NCBI GenBank assembly: GCA_903858075.1
Contig: CAIOHI010000048.1
Location: 1 to 9,258, forward strand
Source: an uncultured Actinomycetes bacterium
GTDB taxonomy: Bacteria > Actinomycetota > Acidimicrobiia > Acidimicrobiales > Ilumatobacteraceae
Direction of reading: 5' to 3'
DNA: 9,258 nt
Of the stretch, positions 1-7,289 are shown one piece after another (the first letter of the stretch is position 1; each line of letters opens with the position of its first letter). Below the pieces are notes generated by a model. It was not told the DNA's origin and did no database searches. It saw only the letters and a program-made list of their open reading frames with translations. The position numbers and the translations under genes were made by a program.

Positions 1-183
1 GAGGGACTGAAATCCCAGCTATTGCTCCAGGTGCACGATGAGTTGGTGTTGGCTGTCGCGCCGGGGGAGTTAGAGCAACTCAAGGCGCTCACCACCAAGG
101 CCATGAGCGATGTGGCAAAACTCTCCGTTCCACTTGAGGTGCACATCGGCATTGGCACTAATTGGGAACTAGCAGGGCACTAG
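1..183 (+). CDS. polA: DNA polymerase I, C-terminal end (partial)
   Basis: Only the last 60 codons and the TAG stop are in the window; the gene begins upstream. The fragment carries polymerase motif C of family A polymerases, Gln-Val-His-Asp-Glu at fragment residues 10-14. The Asp of this motif is one of the two metal-binding catalytic carboxylates of the palm. It is followed by the usual C-terminal strand, with VPLEV at about residues 46-50 and GTNWE at about 54-58, ending in Gly-His, much like the normal family terminus. The enzyme fills gaps after UvrABC excision and replaces RNA primers. Its position directly before rpsA is the common actinobacterial order. The family assignment is firm. 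Whether the 5'-3' exonuclease and proofreading domains are intact cannot be seen from here. Confidence 0.93.
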   Translation, partial: EGLKSQLLLQVHDELVLAVAPGELEQLKALTTKAMSDVAKLSVPLEVHIGIGTNWELAGH

Positions 184-190
184 ATATACC
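162..190 (+). promoter_or_regulatory. Candidate sigma-70-type promoter for rpsA
   Basis: TTGGGA (162-167) and TATACC (185-190) are separated by exactly 17 bases, each matching 4 of 6 consensus positions. The -35 box lies in the end of polA and the -10 box starts just after its stop codon. Transcription from it would give an rpsA leader of roughly 110 bases. It is a weak match chosen by eye. Other AT-rich hexamers in the leader, such as TATAAG at 258-263, are alternatives. Confidence 0.3.
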
Positions 191-205
191 TGTAAGCTTG
201 CGCGA

Positions 206-219
206 GTGCTAATTGGCAC
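206..219. repeat. Imperfect palindrome GTGCTAATTGGCAC
   Basis: The arms GTGCT and GGCAC flank AATT; as RNA they form a 5 bp stem with one T-G wobble and a four-base loop. The core CTAATTGG (209-216) also occurs at 158-165, within the end of polA, and TTGGCAC occurs at both 152-158 and 213-219. It lies a short distance downstream of the candidate promoter, where an operator could sit. A function is not established. Confidence 0.3.
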
Positions 220-247
220 AAATCCCTGTCCAATCGCCGGACAAATA

Positions 248-270
248 GGAAAGCTTTTATAAGGTTTTCC
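248..270 (+). promoter_or_regulatory. Stem-loop in the rpsA leader
   Basis: GGAAAGCTT (248-256) pairs with AAGGTTTTCC-type sequence at 262-270 to make a continuous 9 bp stem with two G-T wobbles and a five-base TTATA loop. It is followed by CTTGCACGG rather than a T-run, so it is not a standard intrinsic terminator. It lies about 40 bases before the rpsA start. A role in translational or autogenous control of S1 is a guess by analogy with structured rpsA leaders in other bacteria. Confidence 0.4.
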
Positions 271-310
271 CTTGCACGGCCCGAGTAAAACAAAGTGAAT
301 AACACCACAT

Positions 311-1624
311 ATGGCAACCAAACAAACCGCTAAAAAGCAGGTAGCAGTAAACGATATTGGCTCAGCAGAGGACTTCCTAGCTGCAGTAGAAGCAACTCTA
401 AAGTTCTTCAACGATGGCGACCTAATCTCTGGAACCATCGTAAAAATCGATCGGGACGAAGTCCTAGTAGACGTCGGTTACAAGACCGAGGGTGTAATCC
501 CAATTCGCGAGCTTTCCATCCGTCAGGATGCAGATCCAAATGACATCGTCAAGGTTGGCGATGCAATCGAGGCACTTGTTCTTCAGAAGGAAGACAAAGA
601 AGGCCGACTAATTCTTTCCAAGAAGCGTGCTCAGTACGAGCGTGCCTGGGGCGACATCGAAAAAGTTAAAGAAGTCGACGGCATGGTTGAAGGTCTCGTT
701 ATTGAAGTCGTCAAGGGCGGCCTCATTGTCGACATCGGACTTCGCGGTTTCTTGCCAGCCTCACTCGTTGAGCTTCGTCGCGTTCGCGACCTTCAGCCGT
801 ACATGGGCAAGGTCTTGCAAGCAAAAATCATTGAACTCGACCGCAACCGCAACAACGTTGTGTTGTCACGTCGTGGTTTCCTTGAAGAAACACAAAAAGA
901 GCAGCGCGACGATTTCCTCGTGCATCTCAAGCCAGGCGAAATCCGCACTGGAATCGTGTCAAGCGTCGTTGCATTCGGTGCATTCGTCGACTTGGGCGGC
1001 ATGGACGGACTCATCCACGTTTCAGAGCTTTCATGGAAGCACGTCGATCACCCAGGTTCAGTTGTTGCAATTGGCGACGAAGTAACCGTTCAGGTTCTCG
1101 ATGTCGACATGAGCCGCGAGCGCATTAGCTTGTCCTTGAAGGCCACACAGCAAGATCCATGGCAAGAATTCGCTAGCTCACACGAAGTGGGTCAGCTTGT
1201 ATATGGTCGCGTCACAAAGCTCGTTCCATTTGGTGGTTTCGTGCAGGTTGGCGACGGCATCGAAGGACTCGTTCACATCTCCGAAATGTCGGCACACCAT
1301 GTCGATTCACCAGAGCAAGTGGTCACGCCAGGCGAAGAGTTGTGGGTCAAAATTATCGACCTCGATCTTGCACGCCGACGCATCAGCATTTCTATCAAAC
1401 AGGCTGCCGAAGGTGGAGAGCTTGCCGAAGAGTACCGCAGCCACTTTGAAGTGGATGAGCAAGGTAACTGGGTTGGCGGCGACGACGCAGAGCGTGAAGC
1501 AGCATGGGCCGACTACTACAAAGAGTACGGCGAGGGTGAAGCACCACCTGCAGCAGAAGGCGCTGAAGCAGTAGCTGAAGTTGCCGCTGTAGTTGAAGAA
1601 ACACCTGCTGCACCTGCTGAGTAA
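311..1624 (+). CDS. rpsA: 30S ribosomal protein S1
   Basis: The product is 437 residues with four S1 (OB-fold) RNA-binding repeats at about residues 35-105, 122-190, 208-278 and 293-363. Repeats 3 and 4 are the most canonical: GAFVDLGGMDGLIHVSELS near 223-241 and GGFVQVGDGIEGLVHISEMS near 308-327. Four repeats plus a tail is the usual actinobacterial arrangement; proteobacterial S1 has six. The tail (about 364-437) is acidic and ends in an Ala/Pro/Glu-rich low-complexity stretch, probably disordered. S1 binds mRNA on the small subunit and helps unstructured or SD-poor messages to initiate. The ATG at 311 is chosen because the basic N-terminus follows it and no better in-frame start lies upstream. 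The Shine-Dalgarno is weak, as is common for rpsA. It follows polA and precedes coaE by 12 bases, so it is likely the first gene of an operon. Confidence 0.97.
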   Translation: MATKQTAKKQVAVNDIGSAEDFLAAVEATLKFFNDGDLISGTIVKIDRDEVLVDVGYKTEGVIPIRELSIRQDADPNDIVKVGDAIEALVLQKEDKEGRLILSKKRAQYERAWGDIEKVKEVDGMVEGLVIEVVKGGLIVDIGLRGFLPASLVELRRVRDLQPYMGKVLQAKIIELDRNRNNVVLSRRGFLEETQKEQRDDFLVHLKPGEIRTGIVSSVVAFGAFVDLGGMDGLIHVSELSWKHVDHPGSVVAIGDEVTVQVLDVDMSRERISLSLKATQQDPWQEFASSHEVGQLVYGRVTKLVPFGGFVQVGDGIEGLVHISEMSAHHVDSPEQVVTPGEELWVKIIDLDLARRRISISIKQAAEGGELAEEYRSHFEVDEQGNWVGGDDAEREAAWADYYKEYGEGEAPPAAEGAEAVAEVAAVVEETPAAPAE

Positions 1625-1636
1625 TTTTTCAACAAC

Positions 1637-2278
1637 ATGATACTTGTGGGTCTGACCGGGGGAATTGGCTCCGGTAAGTCCACGGTGTCGCAGATGTTGT
1701 TAGAACACGGGGCAATCATTGTCGATGCAGACGCCGTGGCTCGTGAATTACAGCAACCAGGAACCGAAGTTTCGCGTCTCATGGCGGAAGCCTTCGGCGA
1801 CGAAATTTGCAACGACGACGGTTCATTAAACCGGCAAGCAGTAGCCGACAAAGTATTCGGTAACGCCGATGCTTTAAAGACCCTTAACGGAATTGTGCAC
1901 CCTGCCATTGGTAGAGAAATGAACAGGCGCATTGAAGAGCAAAGAAGCACCAACAACGTGGTCGTGCTCGATATCCCGTTGCTCTTTGAGAACCCGCGCG
2001 AAGGTTTGTGTGGGGTCATTGTTGTCGACGTGCCCGTAGAGGTTGCCGTCAATCGCTTGGTGAGCGCTCGCGGTATGACCATTGCAGACGCCGAGGCACG
2101 CGTATCTCGCCAGGCATCTAGAGAAGACCGTCGGTCAATTGCCGACAGGGTGATAGATAACTCAAAAGATGTTGAGTTTCTTCGTCAACAAGTTGAAGAA
2201 GTGTGGACTTGGATGCAGCAACTTCCTGCAGCTGCACCAGACGCGGGCAAGCAAATACGTCCTAATGTGAAGAAATGA
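1637..2278 (+). CDS. coaE: Dephospho-CoA kinase
   Basis: The product has 213 residues and catalyses the last step of coenzyme A synthesis, ATP-dependent phosphorylation of the 3'-hydroxyl of dephospho-CoA, in the cytoplasm. The P-loop GGIGSGKS is at residues 8-15. Asp-Ala-Asp is at 30-32, as expected for the acidic substrate-binding site. His-Pro at 88-89 and the DIPLLFE strand at 112-118 are family hallmarks. The Arg-rich segment at about 140-171 forms the lid. The length is close to the plain single-domain enzyme; there is no C-terminal UPF0157 fusion of the kind seen in mycobacteria. The ATG at 1637 gives the typical Met-Ile-Leu-Val-Gly-Leu-Thr start. The 12 bases between the rpsA stop and this ATG (TTTTTCAACAAC) contain no Shine-Dalgarno, so translation is probably coupled to rpsA or SD-independent. 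Its stop overlaps the uvrB start as ATGA. Confidence 0.96.
   Translation: MILVGLTGGIGSGKSTVSQMLLEHGAIIVDADAVARELQQPGTEVSRLMAEAFGDEICNDDGSLNRQAVADKVFGNADALKTLNGIVHPAIGREMNRRIEEQRSTNNVVVLDIPLLFENPREGLCGVIVVDVPVEVAVNRLVSARGMTIADAEARVSRQASREDRRSIADRVIDNSKDVEFLRQQVEEVWTWMQQLPAAAPDAGKQIRPNVKK
2263..2268 (+). promoter_or_regulatory. Candidate -10 element (TAATGT) for leaderless uvrB
   Basis: TAATGT fits the actinobacterial -10 pattern TAnnnT and ends six bases before the uvrB ATG at 2275, which would place the transcription start on or next to the A of the ATG. It lies inside the end of coaE, and no -35 match is visible. One hexamer of this kind can easily arise by chance. Confidence 0.2.
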
Positions 2279-4305
2279 CAGAGGCTCGGCACTCCTTCCA
2301 AGTCGTGTCTGATTATTCGCCTGCGGGCGATCAGCCTCGGGCTATTGCAGAACTCACTGCGGGTATAGAACGTGGAGAGAAGTTTCAAACTCTTTTGGGT
2401 ATTACGGGTTCGGGTAAGTCGGCCACTATTGCCTGGACCATTGAAAAGGTTCAACGCCCGACACTCATTCTTGCTCCGAACAAGAGTTTGGCTGCGCAGC
2501 TCACACAAGAAATGCGAGAGTTTTTTCCGCATAATCGTGTTGAGTACTTTGTTAGCTATTACGACTACTACCAGCCCGAAGCGTACATTGCGTCAAGCGA
2601 CACTTTCATTGAAAAAGACTCATCGGTCAACGATGAAATTGATCGCCTGAGGCACTCGGCCACAGCCGCTCTTCTCACGCGGCGCGACACCATTGTGGTT
2701 GCAAGCGTGAGTTGTATTTATGGAATGGGCGACCCAGAGGAATATCGCGGGCAACTGCTTGAATTGCATACCGGTGTCGACTACGACCAGCGCAGCATTT
2801 TGAAGCGTCTTGTTGAATTGCAATACGACAGAAATGACATTGCTCTTGGGCGAGGAAACTTTCGCGTGCGCGGTGACACTATTGAAATTCATGCCGCATA
2901 TGACGAAAATGTTTTGCGAGTGGAAATGTTCGGTGACACTGTTGACCGCATCACCACAATCGACCCGGTGACGGGCGAGAACCTCAGCGAACTCACTGAA
3001 GTTGTGGTGTTCCCCGCAACGCACTATGTAGCAGGTGACGAACGAATGCGCCGCGCAGTCATTGGTATTGAAAAGGAATTGCAAGAACGACTAGCGGTAT
3101 TTGAGTCGCAGGGGAAACTGCTGGAAGCACAGCGTTTGCGCATGCGCACCCAATACGACCTCGAGATGATTCAAGAGATGGGCTACTGCAACGGTATCGA
3201 GAACTACTCAATGCACATTGATGGTCGCGAGCCAGGGGAGCCACCCTTCACCCTTCTTGATTATTTCCCGAAAGATTATTTGCTCGTCATCGACGAGAGT
3301 CACGTGGCGATTCCGCAACTGCACGGACAGTTTGCTGGAGACCTCAGTCGAAAATCGAACCTTGTTGAACACGGCTTCCGGTTGCCATCGGCCATTAACA
3401 ATCGCCCTTTGCGTTTCGAAGAAGTAATGGAACGTCTGCATCAAGGAATATTCATGTCGGCAACGCCCGGCAAGTTTGAACTGGCGGAATCACAAAGCAT
3501 TGTTGAGCAAATTGTGCGGCCAACAGGGCTTGTTGACCCCGAGGTCATTGTGAAACCAACTAAGGGCCAAATTGACGACCTAGTGGAGTTGGTGAATGAT
3601 CGCATTGAGCGCGGTGACAGAATTCTTGTCACAACACTTACCAAGAAGATGGCAGAAGACCTCAGCGAGTATCTGCTTGAGCAGGGTTTGCGCGTGCGCT
3701 ACTTGCACTCGAACATTGACACCATTCAACGAATTGAAATTTTAAGAGCCCTACGCCTTGGAGAATTTGATGTTCTCGTAGGAATCAACTTGCTGCGTGA
3801 AGGCCTCGACCTTCCGGAAGTCTCACTTGTTTGCATCTTGGACGCCGATAAAGAAGGGTTCCTGCGTAGCGAAACATCACTCATTCAAATGATTGGGCGT
3901 GCTGCACGAAATGTGGACGGCCAAGTAGTGATGTATGCCGACAAAATGACCAAGGCAATGACTGCAGCTATTGGTGAAACTCAACGGCGCCGCGAACGAC
4001 AAATTGCGTACAACCTTGCCAGTGGCATTAATCCTCAGACCATTCGCAAAGCAGTTGGTGACATTCTGCATTTGTTGCGTCCAGACAGTGGAGCGCCTGT
4101 TCCGGGTAAGGGTCAGCGCAAAGACCGAGAACGCGACAAGGTAAAACGTGAATTGAGGTCGTTGCCCGAGCAGGAAATGTTGCGTCTCATTCAGACCCTT
4201 GAAGAAGAGATGAACGAGGCTGCGGGAGACCTGCGTTTTGAGTATGCAGCGCGCTTGCGTGACGAGGTCAATGAACTGAAGCGGGAATTACGCGACGCGG
4301 GTTAG
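2275..4305 (+). CDS. uvrB: Excinuclease ABC subunit B (UvrB)
   Basis: The 676-residue product is the damage-verifying helicase-like subunit of nucleotide excision repair: UvrA loads it, and it then recruits UvrC. The P-loop GITGSGKS is at 42-49. The Tyr-rich beta-hairpin that threads DNA starts near 91, with Tyr95, Tyr96, Tyr98 and Tyr99, and runs on to the IEKD motif at 112-115. Walker B is Asp-Glu-Ser-His at 340-343, SATPG is at 395-399, the GINLLREGLDLPE block at 503-515, and helicase motif VI QMIGRAARN at 538-546. The C-terminal UVR coiled-coil motif that binds UvrC lies at about 639-672. Length and motifs are normal and nothing is missing. The ATG overlaps the coaE stop (ATGA), which points to coupling. 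Only a weak GAAG purine stretch precedes it, and I see no LexA-type GAAC-n4-GTTC box before the gene. Confidence 0.98.
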   Translation: MTEARHSFQVVSDYSPAGDQPRAIAELTAGIERGEKFQTLLGITGSGKSATIAWTIEKVQRPTLILAPNKSLAAQLTQEMREFFPHNRVEYFVSYYDYYQPEAYIASSDTFIEKDSSVNDEIDRLRHSATAALLTRRDTIVVASVSCIYGMGDPEEYRGQLLELHTGVDYDQRSILKRLVELQYDRNDIALGRGNFRVRGDTIEIHAAYDENVLRVEMFGDTVDRITTIDPVTGENLSELTEVVVFPATHYVAGDERMRRAVIGIEKELQERLAVFESQGKLLEAQRLRMRTQYDLEMIQEMGYCNGIENYSMHIDGREPGEPPFTLLDYFPKDYLLVIDESHVAIPQLHGQFAGDLSRKSNLVEHGFRLPSAINNRPLRFEEVMERLHQGIFMSATPGKFELAESQSIVEQIVRPTGLVDPEVIVKPTKGQIDDLVELVNDRIERGDRILVTTLTKKMAEDLSEYLLEQGLRVRYLHSNIDTIQRIEILRALRLGEFDVLVGINLLREGLDLPEVSLVCILDADKEGFLRSETSLIQMIGRAARNVDGQVVMYADKMTKAMTAAIGETQRRRERQIAYNLASGINPQTIRKAVGDILHLLRPDSGAPVPGKGQRKDRERDKVKRELRSLPEQEMLRLIQTLEEEMNEAAGDLRFEYAARLRDEVNELKRELRDAG

Positions 4306-4338
4306 CAAACTTCCCCATATGTAAGTAATCTCGCTGTA
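4306..4338 (+). promoter_or_regulatory. uvrB-uvrA gap with candidate -10 (TAATCT) for leaderless uvrA
   Basis: TAATCT at 4326-4331 fits TAnnnT and ends seven bases before the uvrA ATG, a spacing that would start transcription at or one base before the start codon. A weak -35-like TTAGCA (4303-4308) lies 17 bases upstream. There is no Shine-Dalgarno in the gap. A start codon immediately followed by a stop (ATG TAA, 4319-4324) is also present. No inverted repeat or terminator is visible. Confidence 0.3.
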
Positions 4339-7275
4339 ATGGCTGACAAAATCATCGTAAGAGGTGCCCGCGAGCACAACTTGAAAAATGTCAGCGTCGA
4401 ACTACCGCGCGACAAACTCATTGTGTTCACAGGGTTGTCGGGTTCGGGTAAGTCGAGCTTGGCCTTTGACACCATTTATGCAGAGGGTCAGCGCAGATAC
4501 GTTGAAAGCCTCAGTGCTTATGCACGACAATTTCTCGGCCAGATGGATAAGCCAGATGTAGATCACATTGAGGGCTTGTCTCCAGCCATCTCTATCGACC
4601 AGAAGTCGGCTTCACGTAACCCTCGATCAACTGTGGGAACCATCACTGAGGTGTACGACTACCTGCGGTTGTTGTATGCCCGCATTGGTGTGCAGCATTG
4701 CCCGAAAGATGGAACAGCACTCAAGAGGCAAACTCCGCAGCAAATTGTTGACCGTGTATTGCAAATGCCTGATGGCACTCGTTTCCAGGTTCTCGCACCT
4801 GTTGTTCGGGGCCGCAAAGGTGAATACGACACGTTGCTAGGTGAGCTTGCGGGGCAGGGTTATGTACGAGCAAGAGTCGATGGCGAACTCGTAGATATTT
4901 CGGAATTCCTGAAACAAGAGAAGCGCTTGGCGCGCTACGAGCAGCACTCCATTGAAGTGGTCATTGACCGTTTGGTGAAGAAAGACAACATTTCTCGTCG
5001 CCTCACCGACAGTTTGGAAACTGCACTGCGACTTGCAGAAGGAGTTGCCGAAATTGAGTTGATGGGCGTAAAGGGTGATGAGAGCGAGATTCTTACTTTC
5101 AGCCAGCACCTTGCGTGCCCAAAATGCGGCGATAGTTTCGACGAACCCGCCCCAAGAAACTTCTCGTTTAACTCTCCATATGGAGCATGTGAAAACTGTG
5201 ATGGCTTGGGAACAAAGTTTGAAGTTGACGCCGATTTGGTGATTCCCAATACCGACCTCGCTATTACGGAAAGCGCAATTGCGCCTTGGCGTTCAGCGCA
5301 TACTCAATACTTCAACAGGATGCTTGAATCGGTTGCCGAGAAATACAAGATTCCGCTCACAAAACCCTTCGCAAAACTCAACGACAAGCAAAAGAACATT
5401 GTGCTCAACGGCGTCGAAGAGGGTCTGGTTGTTAAATACAAAAATCGCTACGGACGCGTGCGTACTTTCAACACTCATTACGAAGGCGTTATTCCTTGGA
5501 TCAAGAGACGACATGAGGCGGCGGAAAGCGATTGGTCACGTGAGCAATACGAGACCTACATGCGTGAAGTTCCCTGCACTGCCTGTAAAGGTGCTCGATT
5601 AAAGCCCTCGTCTCTAGCTGTAACCATTAACGACAAGAGCATCTCTGAAGTTTGTGAAATGCCCATTGCCGAGTCAGCGAAATTCCTTGAGGAATTGGTG
5701 CTCAGCGACAGAGACAAAATGATTGCCGAGCGTGTAACAAAAGAAGTCAATGCGCGACTCGGATTCCTTCTCGATGTGGGGTTGAACTACCTCTCGCTCA
5801 TGCGCAATGCCGGAACGCTCGCAGGCGGAGAAGCGCAACGTATTCGCTTGGCAAGCCAAATAGGTTCGGGTCTAGTTGGCACTTTGTATGTTCTCGACGA
5901 GCCGTCAATTGGCCTTCATCAAAGAGACAATAAGCGACTCATTGAAACCCTTATTAGGTTGCGAGACCTCGGCAACACGGTGTTGGTTGTCGAACACGAT
6001 GAAGACACCATTCGGGAAAGCGATTGGATTGTCGACATTGGCCCTGGTGCCGGTGAACACGGTGGTGAAGTGGTGTACAGCGGACAAGTGTCGGGCATTG
6101 GAAAAGTAACCGAGTCCATCACCGGTCAATATTTGTCGGGGAAGCGTTCTATTCCAGTTCCTGAAGTGCGACGCCAACCGAACAAAGAACACATTGTGGT
6201 GCGCGGTGCTCGCGAGCACAACTTGCAGAACATTGATGTGAAGTTTCCACTTGGCTGTTTGGTCGCGGTCACAGGTGTGTCGGGTAGCGGCAAGAGCACA
6301 TTGGTGCGCGACATTTTGCTGCCTGCATTAATGCAAAAGATCTATAAATCTAAAGATGCCCCAGGGCGTCATAAGTCGGTCGATGGTATTGAGCATCTTG
6401 ACAAAGTGATTGATATGGATCAGTCGCCAATTGGTCGTACACCTCGCAGTAACGCGGCTACCTACACAGGAGTGTTTGACAACATTCGTAAATTGTTTGC
6501 TGCAACCCCTGAAGCAAAGGTTCGCGGGTATCAACCAGGGCGCTTTAGCTTCAACGTCGCCGGTGGGCGCTGTGAAGCGTGCTCTGGTGACGGCACAATT
6601 AAGATTGAAATGCACTTCTTGCCAGACGTGTATGTGCCATGTGAAGTGTGTAAGGGCGCCCGGTATAACCGCGACACGCTTGAAATTCAGTTCAAAGGCA
6701 AGAGCATCGCCGATGTGTTGAATATGCCCATCTCAGAGGCTGTTGACTTCTTCGATAATCAACCCGTCATTAGTCGCCACATGAAGACCTTGGTCGATGT
6801 AGGGCTCGGATACGTTCGCCTTGGTCAGTCGGCCCCAACATTGTCGGGTGGCGAAGCGCAGCGTGTGAAATTGGCTGGTGAACTTGCAAAGCGCAGCACC
6901 GGCCACACCATTTACCTTCTCGATGAACCAACTACTGGTTTGCACTTTGAAGACGTCCGTCGGCTACTCACAGTGTTGTCACGGCTCGTTGACCAGGGAA
7001 ACACAGTTCTGGTTATTGAGCACAACCTCGATGTTATTAAGACTGCAGACTGGCTCATTGACCTTGGCCCCGAGGGTGGTTCGGGTGGCGGCTTGGTCAT
7101 TGCAGAGGGCACTCCAGAAGAAGTGGCTAATACCCCTGGTAGCTACACAGGGCACTTCCTGCGCCCGTTGCTCGGTCTTGAAGGTGATGTGCCAAAACCT
7201 GCGAAGGTTGCTGCTGTGAAGAAGAAGACAACGAAGGCGTTAGAACCCAAAGCGAAAGTTGCTCGAAAGAAGTAA
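4339..7275 (+). CDS. uvrA: Excinuclease ABC subunit A (UvrA)
   Basis: The product is the 978-residue damage sensor, a dimeric ABC-type ATPase that scans DNA and delivers UvrB. ATPase half I has a P-loop at 32-39 (GLSGSGKS), a signature at 493-498 (TLAGGE, with Ala where Ser is usual) and Walker B ending in Asp520-Glu521. Half II has a P-loop at 646-653, signature LSGGE at 835-839 and Walker B Asp862-Glu863. Zinc module 1 is Cys260/263/284/287; the DNA-contacting zinc finger is Cys745/748/768/771. A further CxxC pair is at 413/416. The RGAREHNL block opens both halves (8-15 and 622-629), showing the family's internal duplication. The last 27 residues hold ten Lys and one Arg, an unusually basic tail. 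The start at 4339 gives the canonical short N-terminus. It is followed by uvrC after three bases. Confidence 0.98.
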   Translation: MADKIIVRGAREHNLKNVSVELPRDKLIVFTGLSGSGKSSLAFDTIYAEGQRRYVESLSAYARQFLGQMDKPDVDHIEGLSPAISIDQKSASRNPRSTVGTITEVYDYLRLLYARIGVQHCPKDGTALKRQTPQQIVDRVLQMPDGTRFQVLAPVVRGRKGEYDTLLGELAGQGYVRARVDGELVDISEFLKQEKRLARYEQHSIEVVIDRLVKKDNISRRLTDSLETALRLAEGVAEIELMGVKGDESEILTFSQHLACPKCGDSFDEPAPRNFSFNSPYGACENCDGLGTKFEVDADLVIPNTDLAITESAIAPWRSAHTQYFNRMLESVAEKYKIPLTKPFAKLNDKQKNIVLNGVEEGLVVKYKNRYGRVRTFNTHYEGVIPWIKRRHEAAESDWSREQYETYMREVPCTACKGARLKPSSLAVTINDKSISEVCEMPIAESAKFLEELVLSDRDKMIAERVTKEVNARLGFLLDVGLNYLSLMRNAGTLAGGEAQRIRLASQIGSGLVGTLYVLDEPSIGLHQRDNKRLIETLIRLRDLGNTVLVVEHDEDTIRESDWIVDIGPGAGEHGGEVVYSGQVSGIGKVTESITGQYLSGKRSIPVPEVRRQPNKEHIVVRGAREHNLQNIDVKFPLGCLVAVTGVSGSGKSTLVRDILLPALMQKIYKSKDAPGRHKSVDGIEHLDKVIDMDQSPIGRTPRSNAATYTGVFDNIRKLFAATPEAKVRGYQPGRFSFNVAGGRCEACSGDGTIKIEMHFLPDVYVPCEVCKGARYNRDTLEIQFKGKSIADVLNMPISEAVDFFDNQPVISRHMKTLVDVGLGYVRLGQSAPTLSGGEAQRVKLAGELAKRSTGHTIYLLDEPTTGLHFEDVRRLLTVLSRLVDQGNTVLVIEHNLDVIKTADWLIDLGPEGGSGGGLVIAEGTPEEVANTPGSYTGHFLRPLLGLEGDVPKPAKVAAVKKKTTKALEPKAKVARKK

Positions 7276-7289
7276 TGCGTGGTTACTAA
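7275..7289 (+). other. Four-codon start-stop frame across the uvrA/uvrC junction
   Basis: The last A of the uvrA TAA begins an ATG that encodes Met-Arg-Gly-Tyr and stops at TAA (7287-7289), running over the uvrC GTG start at 7279 in a different frame. Because it terminates so quickly, this ATG cannot be the uvrC start. It could compete for initiation or return ribosomes to the GTG, but it may simply be chance. Confidence 0.3.

Larger units (their letters stand above)
184..310 (+). promoter_or_regulatory. polA-rpsA intergenic region / rpsA 5' leader
   Basis: This 127-base stretch is the longest non-coding interval in the window. It holds a 14-base imperfect palindrome (206-219) and a longer hairpin (248-270), described separately. 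Upstream of the rpsA ATG there is only a weak ribosome-binding match, AAGTGA at 293-298, at rather long spacing. No hairpin followed by a T-run is present, so I see no intrinsic terminator after polA. The region most likely carries the main rpsA promoter and untranslated leader. Confidence 0.5.

Noticed and set aside
248..275. The 248-270 hairpin as a transcription terminator for polA
   Set aside because: The stem has few G-C pairs and is followed by CTTGCACGG, not a run of T, so it does not look like an intrinsic terminator.
627..1085. A 152-codon open frame in another plus-strand frame inside rpsA
   Set aside because: Ser-rich translation with no domain, entirely within the S1 repeats; explained by codon use of rpsA.
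1516..2082. A 188-codon open frame on the minus strand across the end of rpsA and coaE
   Set aside because: It lies wholly opposite clearly conserved coding sequence, its product is low-complexity (Ser/Thr/Pro-rich) with no recognisable domain, and no promoter or ribosome-binding site stands out. It is a shadow frame.
3354..3374. GAAC repeats in uvrB (CGAACCTTGTTGAAC) that resemble half of an SOS site
   Set aside because: The two GAAC words are direct, not inverted, and lie deep inside the coding sequence.
2200..4338. A LexA/SOS box upstream of uvrB or uvrA
   Set aside because: I looked for GAAC-n4-GTTC-like sites before both genes and found none. Regulation by LexA is not supported by this window, but a diverged lineage-specific box cannot be excluded by eye.
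2405..4455. A 17-base exact repeat, CGGGTTCGGGTAAGTCG, at 2405-2421 in uvrB and 4439-4455 in uvrA
   Set aside because: Both copies are in frame and encode the P-loop residues Gly-Ser-Gly-Lys-Ser with the same codons. Shared protein motif and codon preference explain it.
4699..4710. UvrA residues Cys121-Pro-Lys-Asp124 lack the second Cys of the CPxC motif found in many UvrA proteins
   Set aside because: This position varies in the family (E. coli UvrA also lacks the second Cys as I recall), and the two structural zinc modules are complete.
4366..6227. Repeated CGCGAGCACAACTTG block near the start and middle of uvrA
   Set aside because: It encodes the Arg-Glu-His-Asn-Leu motif that opens each ATPase half and reflects the known internal duplication of UvrA, not a mobile or regulatory repeat.
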